Shown: one piece after another, positions 50,111-60,237 of the stretch
Layout of the letters: every line of letters begins with the position of its first letter
Position numbering within the stretch: the first letter of the stretch is position 1
Source: CAKZML01 sp963823435
Lineage (GTDB): Bacteria > Pseudomonadota > Gammaproteobacteria > Steroidobacterales > BM003
DNA length: 64,000 bases
Reading direction: 5' to 3'
Assembly (NCBI GenBank): GCA_963823435.1
Contig: CAWGLN010000009.1
Coordinates: forward strand, 124,001-188,000
Made by a program: the position numbers and the translations under genes
The notes under the pieces: model-generated
The model's database searches: none
Told to the model about the DNA's origin: nothing
Seen by the model: only the letters and a program-made list of their open reading frames with translations

Positions 50111-50797
50111 TCAGGCAAGCAGCAAGGCAGGCAAGCCTGCCAGGTCAGGGATTTCTCCATCTGGCAATGCAGGGATACGCTCGGGTACCTGGGCAAAACG
50201 GTTACACCAGACCACGCGAAAGCCGAAAGCCTTGGCTGAAAAAGCATCCCAACCGTTGGATGACACAAAACAGATTTCGCCCGGATCCAGATGCAGCCGG
50301 TCCACGGCCAGCTGATAGACGGACGGGTGGGGCTTGTAGATACCCACCTCCTCTACCGAAATCACGGCGTCCATAAGCGTGCTGATTCCAGCGCTCTGCA
50401 CCGCCGCAGCCAACATGGCCGGGGATCCGTTAGACAGCACGGCCAGCTTCATACCGCCCGCCTTGAGCCGCGTGACTGTATCACTTACCTCAGGATAAGT
50501 ACTCAGGTGCAAATACAGATCCATCAGGCGTCGGCGCAATGCCGGATCATTGAGCTTCAGACTTGCCATGGAGAAATCCAGCGCATCCCCGGTGAGTTGC
50601 CAGAAATCGACATGATTGCCAGCCAGGCTTCGCAGCCAGGTGTACTGCAGTTGCTTGCTGCGCCACAGATCCGCCAGGGGTTGCCATTTCTCACCCAGCG
50701 CATCGCTCTCCCGGGCCGCGGCACTGTTTACGTCGAACAAGGTGCCATAGGCATCGAACACGCATGCACGAACACCCTTCAACCGTAAGGATTCCAT
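50111..50797 (-). CDS. Haloacid dehalogenase type II (L-2-haloacid dehalogenase family)
   Basis: 228 residues, intact. The HAD catalytic motifs are in order: nucleophile Asp in VFDAYGTLFDV, Ser in VLSNGSPAML, Lys in GIYKPHPSVYQLA, and SSNGWDAFSAKAFGF near the end, which is specific to the L-2-haloacid dehalogenase group. It would hydrolyse 2-halo acids to hydroxy acids. Many members have only weak activity, so the physiological role is open. Confidence 0.9.
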   Translation of the reverse strand: MESLRLKGVRACVFDAYGTLFDVNSAAARESDALGEKWQPLADLWRSKQLQYTWLRSLAGNHVDFWQLTGDALDFSMASLKLNDPALRRRLMDLYLHLSTYPEVSDTVTRLKAGGMKLAVLSNGSPAMLAAAVQSAGISTLMDAVISVEEVGIYKPHPSVYQLAVDRLHLDPGEICFVSSNGWDAFSAKAFGFRVVWCNRFAQVPERIPALPDGEIPDLAGLPALLLA

Positions 50798-50946
50798 TTT
50801 TCACCTCGCCAGCTTCGACAAGACCTCAGGATAACCTTTGGCAGTGGTCGGGGCGAACGCTTCGAGGGCCGGGTCGGCGTGCAGCAAAAAAATGCCCACT
50901 TCAGCTTGTCGGAATGGACAATCAGGCCCCGGTGTCAGAACCAGGC

Positions 50947-52524
50947 CTATTCCCACTCAATCGTGGCGGGTGGCTTGCCGGAGATGTCGTAGGTGACCCG
51001 CGAGATGCCGGCCACCTCGTTGATGATTCGCCGGGATACCAGGTCCAGGAATTCATACGGCAGGTGGGCCCAGCGGGCGGTCATGAAGTCCACCGTTTCT
51101 ACCGCGCGCAGTGCAATCACGTAGTCATAGCGACGACCATCGCCCATCACGCCCACCGACTTCACCGGCAGGAACACGGCGAAGGCCTGGCTGACCTTGT
51201 CGTACAAATTGTGGTTGCGCAGTTCGCTGATGAATATATCGTCGGCCAGTCGCAGCAAATCGGCGAACTCCGCCTTCACACTACCCAGGATACGCACACC
51301 CAGGCCCGGCCCCGGGAAGGGGTGACGGAAAACCATGTGACGCGGGAAGACCCAGCTCCAGCCCGATCTTGCGCACCTCGTCCTTGAACAACTCGCGCAG
51401 CGGCTCAACCAACTTGAGCTTCATGTGCGCAGGCAAGCCACCTACATTGTGGTGTGACTTGATGACGTGCGCCTTGCCGGTCTTGCTGCCGGCGGACTCG
51501 ATCACGTCCGGGTAGATAGTGCCCTGCGCCAGCCACTTCACGACCTTCCAGCCGGGTTGATTCCTCGTCGAACACCTCGATGAACAGACGGCCGATTATC
51601 TTGCGTTTCTGCTCCGGATCCTCGACCCCGGCAAGTTCCCGGAAGAAACGTTCTGCGGCATTCACACGAATCACCTTGATACCCATGTGCTCGGCAAAGG
51701 TCGCCATCACCTGGTCGCCTTCGTTGTGACGCAGCAGGCCATGGTCAACGAATACACAGGTCAATTGGTCACCGATTGCCTCGTGCAGCAAGGCCGCGAC
51801 CACCGAGGAATCCACGCCCCCGGACAAGTCCGAGCAACACCTGGTCACTGCCCACCTGCTCGCGTACGGTCGCCAGGGCGCGGCCACGATGTTGCCCGCA
51901 GTTCCAGTTGCTGCCGCAGCCGCATATCTGGTGTACGAATCGCTCGATGATTCGGGAGCCCTGGGTGGTGTGGGTAACCTCGGGATGGAACTGCAGACCA
52001 TAGTAGTGACGGGATTCGTCCGACATGGCCGCCAGCGGGGCATTGTCCGTACTGGCGATGGCGCTGAAGCCCGGGGGGATGGTTTCCACCCGGTCACCGT
52101 GACTCATCCACACATCCAGCAAGGCCCGGCCAGCGCTGTCGACATCGTCCTCGATGTTTTTCAGCAACGACGAATGACCGCTCAGACGCACCTGGGCATA
52201 ACCGAACTCGCGATGACTGGAGGGTGCCACGTGGCCACCCAGTTGGGCGGCCATGGTCTGCATGCCGTAACAAATACCCAGCACCGGCACGCCCAGGGCG
52301 AACACCACGTCGCTCACCCGTGGTGGTTCATCCAGGGTGACTGACTCGGGACCACCGGAAAGGATCACGCCATGCGGTGCGAACTCGCGCACCGCCTCGT
52401 CGTGCATGTCCCAGGGATGAATTTCGCTATAGACACCGGCCTCGCGAACCCTGCGGGCGATTAACTGGGTGTACTGGGATCCGAAGTCCAGGATGAGAAT
52501 ACGATCAGAATGGATATCCGCCAC
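50947..52524 (-). CDS. guaA: GMP synthase (glutamine-hydrolysing; five apparent indels)
   Basis: Makes GMP from XMP with ATP and glutamine. The N-terminal glutaminase has ILDFGSQYTQLIARRVRE and the nucleophile Cys in LGICYGMQ. The P-loop reads LSGGVDSSV. The C-terminal dimerisation domain has RHPFPGPGLGVR and closes with ISGKPPATIEWE. Frame breaks near 51902, 51880, 51825, 51547 and 51343 (four insertions, one deletion) resolve to 524 residues against 525 in E. coli. guaB follows the usual order 48 bp upstream. Confidence 0.95.
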
Positions 52525-52572
52525 TGGAATCCCTCGGTAGTATCAGTAAATCAACAAGCCCGCGGAACCAGG

Positions 52573-54042
52573 TCAATTGGCCCGGTAGTTCGGTGCTTCC
52601 TTGGTAATGGCAACGTCGTGGACATGGCTCTCACGCACACCGGCGTTGGTGATGCGAACAAAGCGTGGCTTGCTGCGCATCTCCTCGATGTTGGCACAGC
52701 CGGTATAGCCCATGGCCGAACGCACTCCACCCATCAACTGGTGCACGATGCCGATCACGCTGCCCTTGTAGGGCACGCGACCCTCGATACCCTCGGGGAC
52801 CAGCTTCTCCACCTCGTCGGTACTGTCCTGGAAATATCGATCCGAGGACCCGTTGTCCTGGGCCATGGCGCCCAGGGAGCCCATGCCACGGTAGGACTTG
52901 TAGGAACGACCCTGGTACAACTCCACCTCACCCGGTGACTCCTCGGTACCGGCAAACAGGCCGCCAAGCATCACCGAAGAGGCGCCGGCCGCGATGGCCT
53001 TGGCAATGTCACCGGAGTAGCGAATACCACCGTCGGCGATCAGCGGAATACCGCTGCTGGCCAGTTCGCGCGCCACGTTGGCAATCGCGGTGATCTGGGG
53101 CACACCCACCCCGGCCACGATCCGGGTGGTGCAAATGGAACCGGGCCCTATGCCGACCTTGACCGCATCGGCGCCCGCTTCAACCAGGGCGCGCGCGGCA
53201 TCCGCTGTAACGATGTTGCCACCTATCACCTGGATATGCGGGAAGGCTGACTTGACCCGTTTCACCCGCTCTATGACGCCCAGAGAATGACCGTGAGAGG
53301 TATCCACCACGATCACATCGACGCCGGCCTCAACCAGGGCTTCCACCCGCTCATCCGTGTCCGCACCGGTACCCACGGCTGCACCCACCCGCAGTGCGCC
53401 ACGCAAGTCCTTGGCGGCCAGGGGGAACTCGGTGGCCTTCTGGTAATCTTTCACCGTAATCATGCCGCGAAGCTTGAAATCGGCGTTCACCACCAGCACC
53501 TTTTCGATGCGGTGCTTGTGCAGCAACAACAGGATTTCTTCCTTGGCCGCTCCCTCGCGCACGGTAACCAGGCGATCCTTGGGTGTCATCACCGTGGAGA
53601 CCGGAGCATCCAGCTGGGTTTCAAAACGCAGGTCCCTGTGGGTCACTATCCCCACCAGGTCGTCCGCCCCGTCCACCACCGGCACACCGGAAATACTCTT
53701 GCGACGGGTCAATTCGATAACGTCCCGGATGGTCTTGTCGGGAGTGACCGTGATGGGATCGGTGATGATACCGCTCTCGAACTTCTTGACCCGGCGTACT
53801 TCCTGGGCCTGGGCCTGTGGCGTCATATTCTTGTGTACGATGCCGACGCCGCCTTCCTGGGCCAGCGTAATGGCCAGGCGCGCCTCGGTGACGGTATCCA
53901 TCGCCGCGGCAACCAGCGGTATGTTCAACGCGATTTCCGCGGTCAGCCGGGTGGCGAGTGAAACTTCCCTGGGCAAGATTTCCGAGTACTCAGGCTGGAG
54001 CAAAACGTCATCGAAGGTAAGAGCTTCTTGAATGATGCGCAT
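52573..54042 (-). CDS. guaB: Inosine-5'-monophosphate dehydrogenase
   Basis: 489 residues, intact. First step of GMP synthesis from IMP, with NAD. It begins RIIQEALTFDDVLLQPEYS, carries two CBS domains at about residues 95-210 (GIITDPITVTPDKTI, STVMTPKDRLVTV), the catalytic Cys in GPGSICTTRIVAG and the flap DRYFQ. guaA lies downstream on the same strand, the standard gua operon. Confidence 0.97.
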   Translation of the reverse strand: MRIIQEALTFDDVLLQPEYSEILPREVSLATRLTAEIALNIPLVAAAMDTVTEARLAITLAQEGGVGIVHKNMTPQAQAQEVRRVKKFESGIITDPITVTPDKTIRDVIELTRRKSISGVPVVDGADDLVGIVTHRDLRFETQLDAPVSTVMTPKDRLVTVREGAAKEEILLLLHKHRIEKVLVVNADFKLRGMITVKDYQKATEFPLAAKDLRGALRVGAAVGTGADTDERVEALVEAGVDVIVVDTSHGHSLGVIERVKRVKSAFPHIQVIGGNIVTADAARALVEAGADAVKVGIGPGSICTTRIVAGVGVPQITAIANVARELASSGIPLIADGGIRYSGDIAKAIAAGASSVMLGGLFAGTEESPGEVELYQGRSYKSYRGMGSLGAMAQDNGSSDRYFQDSTDEVEKLVPEGIEGRVPYKGSVIGIVHQLMGGVRSAMGYTGCANIEEMRSKPRFVRITNAGVRESHVHDVAITKEAPNYRAN

Positions 54043-54203
54043 GTAGCCACCTGCTTCCCGAGATAAACCGGCAATTTTAGTATTGGATTCGCAGCAGGTA
54101 AACCCGCTGGCGGCATTATAGGCGCTTTCTGGCCAGAATGACCCCGGTCACGCAAACAACTGCGCGACTATTCCTCACCACTGGTGGCCGGTATGATCGG
54201 GGC

Positions 54204-55583
54204 ATGCCGTCAGACAATTCCAGAATCCGCGCAGGTCCAGGTGAGGAGCGTCTCGTTTACAGCGTATCCGCGCTCAACGCCGAGGTCAGGTTGCTGCTGG
54301 ATACCAGCCTGGCCAGCCTGTGGGTCCAGGGAGAAATCTCAAACCTCGCCAGGCCCGCCTCCGGCCACCTGTATTTGTCACTGAAAGACGACCGTGCCCA
54401 GGTGCGTTGCGCCATGTGGCGGCAGCGGGCCCAGGGACTGGCCTTCCAGCCTCGCAACGGACAACAAATCCTGGCCCGGGCGAAGGTGAGTCTGTATGAA
54501 CCCAGGGGCGACTACCAGCTGATTATCGAGCACATGGAGGAAGCCGGAGAGGGACTGCTACGCCAACGACTGGAGGAGCTAAAGCAGCGGCTGGCGGCCG
54601 AGGGCTTGTTTGACCAGCAGCGCAAGCGGCCCATACCCGCCCTGCCCCGACGTGTCGGCATCATCACCTCTCCCAGCGGGGCAGCCGTCCAGGACGTGCT
54701 GAAAATTCTGCGCAGGCGTTTTCCCGCTGTCCCGGCCCTGGTGTACCCGGTGCCGGTGCAAGGCGAAGGGGCAGCAGCCAGGATTGCCGAAGCCATCGAG
54801 CTGGCCAACACCCGGGCCGACTGTGATGTGCTTATCCTCACCCGTGGTGGCGGCTCCCTGGAAGACCTGTGGGCCTTCAACGAGGAAGCGGTGGCGAGGG
54901 CTATTTTCAACAGCCGGATACCGGTGATCAGCGCAGTCGGACACGAGGTGGACGTGACCATCTCGGACCTGGTGGCCGACCTGCGCGCCCCGACGCCCTC
55001 GGGAGCGGCGGAAATGGCCGTACCTGACAGCGAAAGCTGGTTGCGACACCTGGAGCAAGACCTGAAGCGCCTGACCAGCCTGGCCACCAGGCAACACCAG
55101 CGCCTGGCCGAGAAACTTCGTTTTCTGCTCGGCCGCCTGCGCCAGCGGGACCCGCGCCAGAGACTCACCCAGGACACGCAACGCCTGGATGAAATGGAAC
55201 TGCGGACCCGACGGGCAGCGCTCACCCGATTGACGGGTCACCGCCGCGAGCTTGCAGCGCTGTCGGCTCGCCTGGCGGCCGTCAGCCCGGCCAGTCAATT
55301 GCGGCAGCAAGCCCGGCGCAGGCTGGATCTGGAACGACGCCTGCGCAGATCAGCCTCGCAGCAACTGGTACGCAAAAGCCAGACGCTGACCGGGCTGGCG
55401 CGAGAGCTCAATGCCATCAGCCCCCTGGCGACCCTGGGCAGGGGGTACGCCCTGGTGTTCGACGACAACGGACATCTGCTGCGTGATCCGTCCGGGCTTG
55501 CGGCCGGTGACGCCATCCGGGCCCAGGTGTCCGGGGGAGAGATACATGCCCGGGTTACCCGTGTGGAGAACATCCGAAAATGA
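54204..55583 (+). CDS. xseA: Exodeoxyribonuclease VII large subunit
   Basis: 459 residues from the ATG at 54204 (MPSDNSRIRA). An OB-fold N-terminus is visible (YSVSALNAEVRLLLD, LWVQGEISNLARPASGHLYL), then the nuclease part with GIITSPSGAAVQDVL, LTRGGGSLEDLWAFN and ISAVGHEVDVTISD. A long coiled-coil rich in Arg and Leu follows. The C-terminus ends with LGRGYALV. The enzyme degrades single-stranded DNA with the small subunit XseB. It is divergent from guaB, and its stop overlaps the next start (ATGA). Confidence 0.95.
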   Translation: MPSDNSRIRAGPGEERLVYSVSALNAEVRLLLDTSLASLWVQGEISNLARPASGHLYLSLKDDRAQVRCAMWRQRAQGLAFQPRNGQQILARAKVSLYEPRGDYQLIIEHMEEAGEGLLRQRLEELKQRLAAEGLFDQQRKRPIPALPRRVGIITSPSGAAVQDVLKILRRRFPAVPALVYPVPVQGEGAAARIAEAIELANTRADCDVLILTRGGGSLEDLWAFNEEAVARAIFNSRIPVISAVGHEVDVTISDLVADLRAPTPSGAAEMAVPDSESWLRHLEQDLKRLTSLATRQHQRLAEKLRFLLGRLRQRDPRQRLTQDTQRLDEMELRTRRAALTRLTGHRRELAALSARLAAVSPASQLRQQARRRLDLERRLRRSASQQLVRKSQTLTGLARELNAISPLATLGRGYALVFDDNGHLLRDPSGLAAGDAIRAQVSGGEIHARVTRVENIRK

Positions 55584-56404
55584 AAGTGGCAATTGCAGCA
55601 GGGCTGCTGGTGCTGTTGGCCCTGGCGCCGATCCGGGCCGCTGAATTACCGCGCCCGAACCAGGTACCCGGTGGCATTGCGGTGCTTGAACTGGGGCTGG
55701 CCAGTGACGTTCGGATCCCGACAGTCCACTACCTTGAGAGACCGGTAATGGTGCTGGCAAGAAATGGCCATTGGGTGGCGGTAGTCGGTATCCCCCTGGC
55801 CACGACCCCCTCGGTGCAGACCTTGCTCGTAAATAACGAGCGGACCGTTGAGTTCGAGGTGCAGGACAAGGAATATCAGAGCCAGCACCTGACCATAAGC
55901 AATCCGCGCCAGGTCAACCCCAACCCCCAGGACCTGGAGCGCATCGGCGCTGAGCGTCTGCGCATCGACAGCGCCCTGGCCAGTTGGAGTGACGCAGATC
56001 CTTTTACCCGGGGTTTTCAGGCTCCGGTGAGCGGCGAACGCAGCAGTTCATTCGGACTGCGCCGGTTTTTCAATGGCGAGGCCAGGAACCCCCACAGCGG
56101 TATGGACCTCGCGGCCGCTGAAGGCACACCCATTAAAAATCCGGCTGCCGGCACCGTGGTAGAGAGTGGCGATTATTTCTTTAACGGCAACACCGTATTC
56201 GTTGACCATGGCCGGGGCCTGGTCACCATGTACTGCCACTTGAGCCGAATTGATGTGCAGGCAGGAACCGTGCTGGAAGCCGGCGACATCATCGGCCTGG
56301 TGGGCAGCACCGGCCGGGTAACCGGGCCGCACCTGCACTGGAGCGTGAGTCTGAACCAGACCATGGTGGACCCTGCGCTTTTCCTGCCGGCGGAAACCCA
56401 ATAG
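55580..56404 (+). CDS. Periplasmic M23-family (LytM) metallopeptidase
   Basis: 274 residues with a signal peptide (MKVAIAAGLLVLLALAPIRAA). A beta-rich N-terminal domain precedes the M23 domain at about residues 150-270. Zinc and catalytic motifs are visible: HSGMDLAAAEG and TGPHLHWSV (HxH). Both key histidine sites are present, so it is likely active, cutting peptidoglycan cross-bridges or activating amidases. Start overlaps the xseA stop, so translation is coupled. Confidence 0.88.
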   Translation: MKVAIAAGLLVLLALAPIRAAELPRPNQVPGGIAVLELGLASDVRIPTVHYLERPVMVLARNGHWVAVVGIPLATTPSVQTLLVNNERTVEFEVQDKEYQSQHLTISNPRQVNPNPQDLERIGAERLRIDSALASWSDADPFTRGFQAPVSGERSSSFGLRRFFNGEARNPHSGMDLAAAEGTPIKNPAAGTVVESGDYFFNGNTVFVDHGRGLVTMYCHLSRIDVQAGTVLEAGDIIGLVGSTGRVTGPHLHWSVSLNQTMVDPALFLPAETQ

Positions 56405-56447
56405 GGCCGGTCAACGCCACACCCATTGCCCTGCCCGTAGCGCGACC

Positions 56448-57542
56448 TCAGGCCAGGAACTGGCCTATCCGCGGGCGGAAATTATCCATGTCCACCAGGA
56501 AGGCATCGTGGCCCTGAAGCGAGTCCAGCGCTGCGAAAGTCACATCCAGCCCCGCAGCTTCAAGACCGTCCGCTATTTCCTTTTGTTGAAACAGCGGAAA
56601 CAGGAAATCGGTCTCAACACCTATAATCAACGCCCGCTTGGCGCGAATCCTGGCCAGGGCCGTGTCCACCGATCCACCGTGGTCGCCCAGGTCAAACAGA
56701 TCCATCGCCCGGGACAGGTAAAGATAACAATTCGGGTCGAACTGCCCGGTAAACTTTCGTGCATGGGCCTCCATGTAAGCCTCCACCTCAAAATCGATGG
56801 CAAAGGCATCACCGGTCTTGCGTTCCTCCGCTATGCGCTCGCGCCCGAAGCGCACCTGCCACTCCTTGCTCGAGCGATAGGTAATCATGCCCAGTTTGCG
56901 TGCCAACTGCATGCCCCGGACGGGACCGGCGCCCAGGGGATAATTGCCGTTATTCCAGGCGCCGTCGGAGCGTATGATTTCACGCTGAAGCGAACGCAGG
57001 GCAATCGCAAAAGGCAAAGCCCTGGCGGCGCCGGAGATGGAAATAACGGCCTCCGATACCGTGGGAAATTTCACCGCGAAGGCCAGTGCAGTCATGCCCC
57101 CCATGGAGGCGCCCATGACCGCTGCGAGCTTTGTGATGCCCAGACCACGCAACAATTCCTTGCCCGCCCGCGCCACGTCTTCAAGGCTGAGCACCGGAAA
57201 ATCCAGGCGATAGGGCTCACCGCTATCCGGGTTGATAGAAGCCGGCCCGGTGGATCCAAAGCAACTGCCCAGGGAATTCATGCATATCAGGAAATAGCGA
57301 CGGGTATCGATGGGATGATCCTTGCCGATCATCTCCTCCCACCAGCCGTTACTTGGATCCAGACCTGAGGCCGCAGCGTGGGCCGAAGGCGACAGACCGG
57401 TAAACAACAATATGGCATTGTCACGAGCCTCGTTGAGCTCGCCCCAGGTCTCGTAAGCCACGTCCACCCTGGACAGGCTGCAGCCGCTCCGATACATGCG
57501 CATCGGACCCGGCAGGGTGTAAATTTTTCTGGCGCCGCTCAT
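56448..57542 (-). CDS. metX: Homoserine O-acyltransferase family protein (MetX-like)
   Basis: 364 residues, intact. An alpha/beta hydrolase with the nucleophile elbow GASMGGM, Asp in GVETDFLFP and His in LQGHDAFLVD. It activates homoserine (or serine) with an acyl-CoA for methionine or cysteine synthesis. The segment GSCFGSTGPASINPDSGEPY and LYLSRAMDLFDLGDHGG are also found in members shown elsewhere to be serine O-succinyltransferases, so true homoserine acetyl transfer is not certain. The transsulfuration enzyme at 14930 is a possible pathway partner. Confidence 0.85.
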   Translation of the reverse strand: MSGARKIYTLPGPMRMYRSGCSLSRVDVAYETWGELNEARDNAILLFTGLSPSAHAAASGLDPSNGWWEEMIGKDHPIDTRRYFLICMNSLGSCFGSTGPASINPDSGEPYRLDFPVLSLEDVARAGKELLRGLGITKLAAVMGASMGGMTALAFAVKFPTVSEAVISISGAARALPFAIALRSLQREIIRSDGAWNNGNYPLGAGPVRGMQLARKLGMITYRSSKEWQVRFGRERIAEERKTGDAFAIDFEVEAYMEAHARKFTGQFDPNCYLYLSRAMDLFDLGDHGGSVDTALARIRAKRALIIGVETDFLFPLFQQKEIADGLEAAGLDVTFAALDSLQGHDAFLVDMDNFRPRIGQFLA

Positions 57543-57626
57543 GACTATGATCTCGCACTTATGGGTCAGCAGTCGGGGATCTCAATATGGCTGAGCCAGG
57601 GACGCAGCGCAACCGGTCAGTGCGCA

Positions 57627-59021
57627 CTATTTCTTGCGCTTGACGAACCTCTTCAGACGATCACGGTGGTACTGCTGCCTCGGCGTCAAGGTGTTGCGTC
57701 TGCCTTTGAATGGATTGTCCGAGGATTTCAGCTCCAGCCGCAAGGGTGTGCCCACTAGCTGAAATTTCTGTCTGAAGGTGTTGATCAAATACCGCTTGTA
57801 GGTGTCCGGCAAGCGCTCGGTCTGATTGCCGTGAATAACAATCAATGGCGGATTGCGTCCACCCTGGTGAGCATAGCGAAGCTTGATCCTCCGGCCACGC
57901 ACCAATGGCGGCTGGTGCTCAATCATGGCCTGTTCCAGCACCCGGGTCAGTTCAGGAGTGGGCATGTCGACCATGGCTGAATTATAGGCCCTCACCACCG
58001 AGGCCATGATCAAGCCGACGTTGCTGCCATGCAAAGCAGAAATGAAATGCTTTTCAGCAAAACCTGCGAAATCCAGCTTCATGTCGAGCGCGCCCTTGAT
58101 GCGCTCACGCTGATGCTCGGATATACCATCCCACTTGTTGACCGCAATTACGATGGAGCGGCCGCGATTCAACACCAGGCCCATGAGCGACACGTCCTGG
58201 TCAGTCAGACCCTCATGCGCGTCCACCAGCGACACCACAACGTGGGCAACATCAATCGCCTGCAGGGCCTTGACGATACTGAATTTCTCGACGCCCTCGT
58301 CGGTTCGTGAGCGGCGACGAATACCCGCAGTGTCGATCAACGTGTACTGGTGGCCATCGCGTTCAAACGGCACATACACACTGTCTCGAGTGGTGCCCGG
58401 CTGATCGAAGGCCACCAGTCGTTCCTCGCCAATCAAACGGTTAATCAAGGTCGACTTGCCCACGTTGGGCCGGCCTACCACGGCCACGCGAATTCCCGGC
58501 GCATCATCCGGTATGTCGTCACCGCCGGTGTCCGGAATCTGCTCCAGCACGTAGTCCATCAGCGCCGCTACACGGTCACCGTGGGCCGCGGAAATCGCGA
58601 CAGGTTCGCCCATCCCCAGGCGGAAAAATTCGGAGGCGGTCTGGGCGGACTCACGCCCCTCCGACTTGTTAATCACCAGGGTGCAGGGCTTGCCGGACCG
58701 GCGCACCAGCTTCGTTACATGCTCGTCGACGCTGGTCAAGCCGTCGCGTGCATCGACCATGAACAAGACGTGGTCGGCTTCGTCCAGGGCCAACAGGGTC
58801 TGACGCGCCATCATGGCGTTAATACCGGATTCGTCACCGGTCAAGCCACCCGTGTCCACCACCACGTAGGGCCGCGGCCCTACCTTGCCGAAGCCGTACT
58901 TTCGATCCCGTGTGAGACCGGGCAGGTCTGCCACCAATGCGTCGCGTGAACGCGTCAACAGGTTGAACAGCGTCGACTTACCCACATTGGGTCTACCGAC
59001 CAGGGCAATTACAGGCAACAT
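57627..59021 (-). CDS. der: Ribosome assembly GTPase Der (EngA)
   Basis: 464 residues. Two tandem GTPase domains, each with GRPNVGKST, then DTGG or DTAG, NKSE in the first and NKWD in the second. A C-terminal KH-like domain follows and a basic tail ends in FVKRKK. It acts in assembly of the 50S ribosomal subunit. It is last in the leftward block pilW-rodZ-hisS-yfgM-bamB-der. The frame is intact. Confidence 0.97.
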   Translation of the reverse strand: MLPVIALVGRPNVGKSTLFNLLTRSRDALVADLPGLTRDRKYGFGKVGPRPYVVVDTGGLTGDESGINAMMARQTLLALDEADHVLFMVDARDGLTSVDEHVTKLVRRSGKPCTLVINKSEGRESAQTASEFFRLGMGEPVAISAAHGDRVAALMDYVLEQIPDTGGDDIPDDAPGIRVAVVGRPNVGKSTLINRLIGEERLVAFDQPGTTRDSVYVPFERDGHQYTLIDTAGIRRRSRTDEGVEKFSIVKALQAIDVAHVVVSLVDAHEGLTDQDVSLMGLVLNRGRSIVIAVNKWDGISEHQRERIKGALDMKLDFAGFAEKHFISALHGSNVGLIMASVVRAYNSAMVDMPTPELTRVLEQAMIEHQPPLVRGRRIKLRYAHQGGRNPPLIVIHGNQTERLPDTYKRYLINTFRQKFQLVGTPLRLELKSSDNPFKGRRNTLTPRQQYHRDRLKRFVKRKK

Positions 59022-59085
59022 AAGAGGCAGTCCGGAGTTCAGTCAGCGTTTCAGGTCCGGCATCGCACTCGTGCATTGCCGTCAG

Positions 59086-60237
59086 TTATTTCTTGGCAAT
59101 CACGGCCCGGTATGCGATCAGGGTGGATTCCTCGTTAACCACGTAAATCATATCGCCCACAACCAGCGGCGGGCTGTAGATCGCCGAACCGGTTTCGCTA
59201 CGCGCAACGAACTCGCCGGTGGTGGCCGACAAAAAGTGCACATAGCCCTCAAAGTCACCGACCACCACGGTGTCACCGTAGGGGACGGGCGCGGTTACCG
59301 ACCGACGAAGCAACAATTCCTGGCGCCAGATCGAGGTGCCACGGGTCCGTTCCAGCGCCACCACGTGGGACGACTGATCGGTGACGTACACGGTGTTCCA
59401 GTCCAGCCCGACGCCGGAGTAACTGGGTATTTCCCTGGACCACAGCACCTGTCCCGACTCCACCGCCACCGAGACGGTTCGGCCGTTCACACCGGCAACG
59501 TAGGCGTCGTTGCCGATCACGCTGAATACGCCATCAATGTCGGTCATCCGGTCCAGCTCGGTTCTCCCGGTGGACTGGGTCATCGAGGCCTCCCAGAGGG
59601 CTTCCCCGTCGGACAGGCTGAGCACCATGAACTTGCCGTTATCGAAACCGGCCAACACATTCGCTCCGCTCACCACCGGCGAACTGGTGCCACGTACGCT
59701 CAGACGCGGGACTTGCTGCTCCACCAACCAGACGGGTATGCCGTTGCTCGCGTCCAGGGCGCGCAGGCTGCCGTCTACCGCTCGCAACAAGACCTTGTTC
59801 CGGGCGATCGTGGGGCTGGCCAATATTTCGGCGTTAATCTTGGATTTCCATTTCAGATTGCCATCGGCGGCATCCAGTGCAATGACCTCGCCATCCCTGG
59901 AAGCCACCACGACCAGACCGCCACCGAAGGTGGGACCGGCTGACAAAGTGGTTTTCAAATCGTTACGCCATTGGCGTCGTCCCTTGAGGGCATCGAAGGC
60001 GGTGACCTGGCCCTCGGCGCCGGCAGCAAATATTCTCGAACCATCGGTGGCCAGGCCAAGTCCCAGGCGCAGATTTTCGGCTTCATCGCCGGCGCTGGCG
60101 CTCCACACCTTTTTCACCTTGAGCGTCGCCTTGAATTCGGGCAGCGGCGCAGGTGGATTGGGCTCTTCGTCCCCACCAAACAAGGAGCAAGCACCGAGCA
60201 TAAATGTCAGCAGCAAAATGCCCAGAATTCGTATCAT
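59086..60237 (-). CDS. bamB: Outer-membrane assembly lipoprotein BamB
   Basis: 383 residues. Lipobox LGAC after a short signal. The rest is an eight-bladed beta-propeller of PQQ-like repeats, such as GQVTAFDALKGRRQWRN, GEVIALDAADGNLKWKS and GSLRALDASNGIPVWL. BamB supports BamA in folding outer-membrane proteins. Its start overlaps the yfgM stop by four bases, as is common in gammaproteobacteria. Confidence 0.95.
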   Translation of the reverse strand: MIRILGILLLTFMLGACSLFGGDEEPNPPAPLPEFKATLKVKKVWSASAGDEAENLRLGLGLATDGSRIFAAGAEGQVTAFDALKGRRQWRNDLKTTLSAGPTFGGGLVVVASRDGEVIALDAADGNLKWKSKINAEILASPTIARNKVLLRAVDGSLRALDASNGIPVWLVEQQVPRLSVRGTSSPVVSGANVLAGFDNGKFMVLSLSDGEALWEASMTQSTGRTELDRMTDIDGVFSVIGNDAYVAGVNGRTVSVAVESGQVLWSREIPSYSGVGLDWNTVYVTDQSSHVVALERTRGTSIWRQELLLRRSVTAPVPYGDTVVVGDFEGYVHFLSATTGEFVARSETGSAIYSPPLVVGDMIYVVNEESTLIAYRAVIAKK

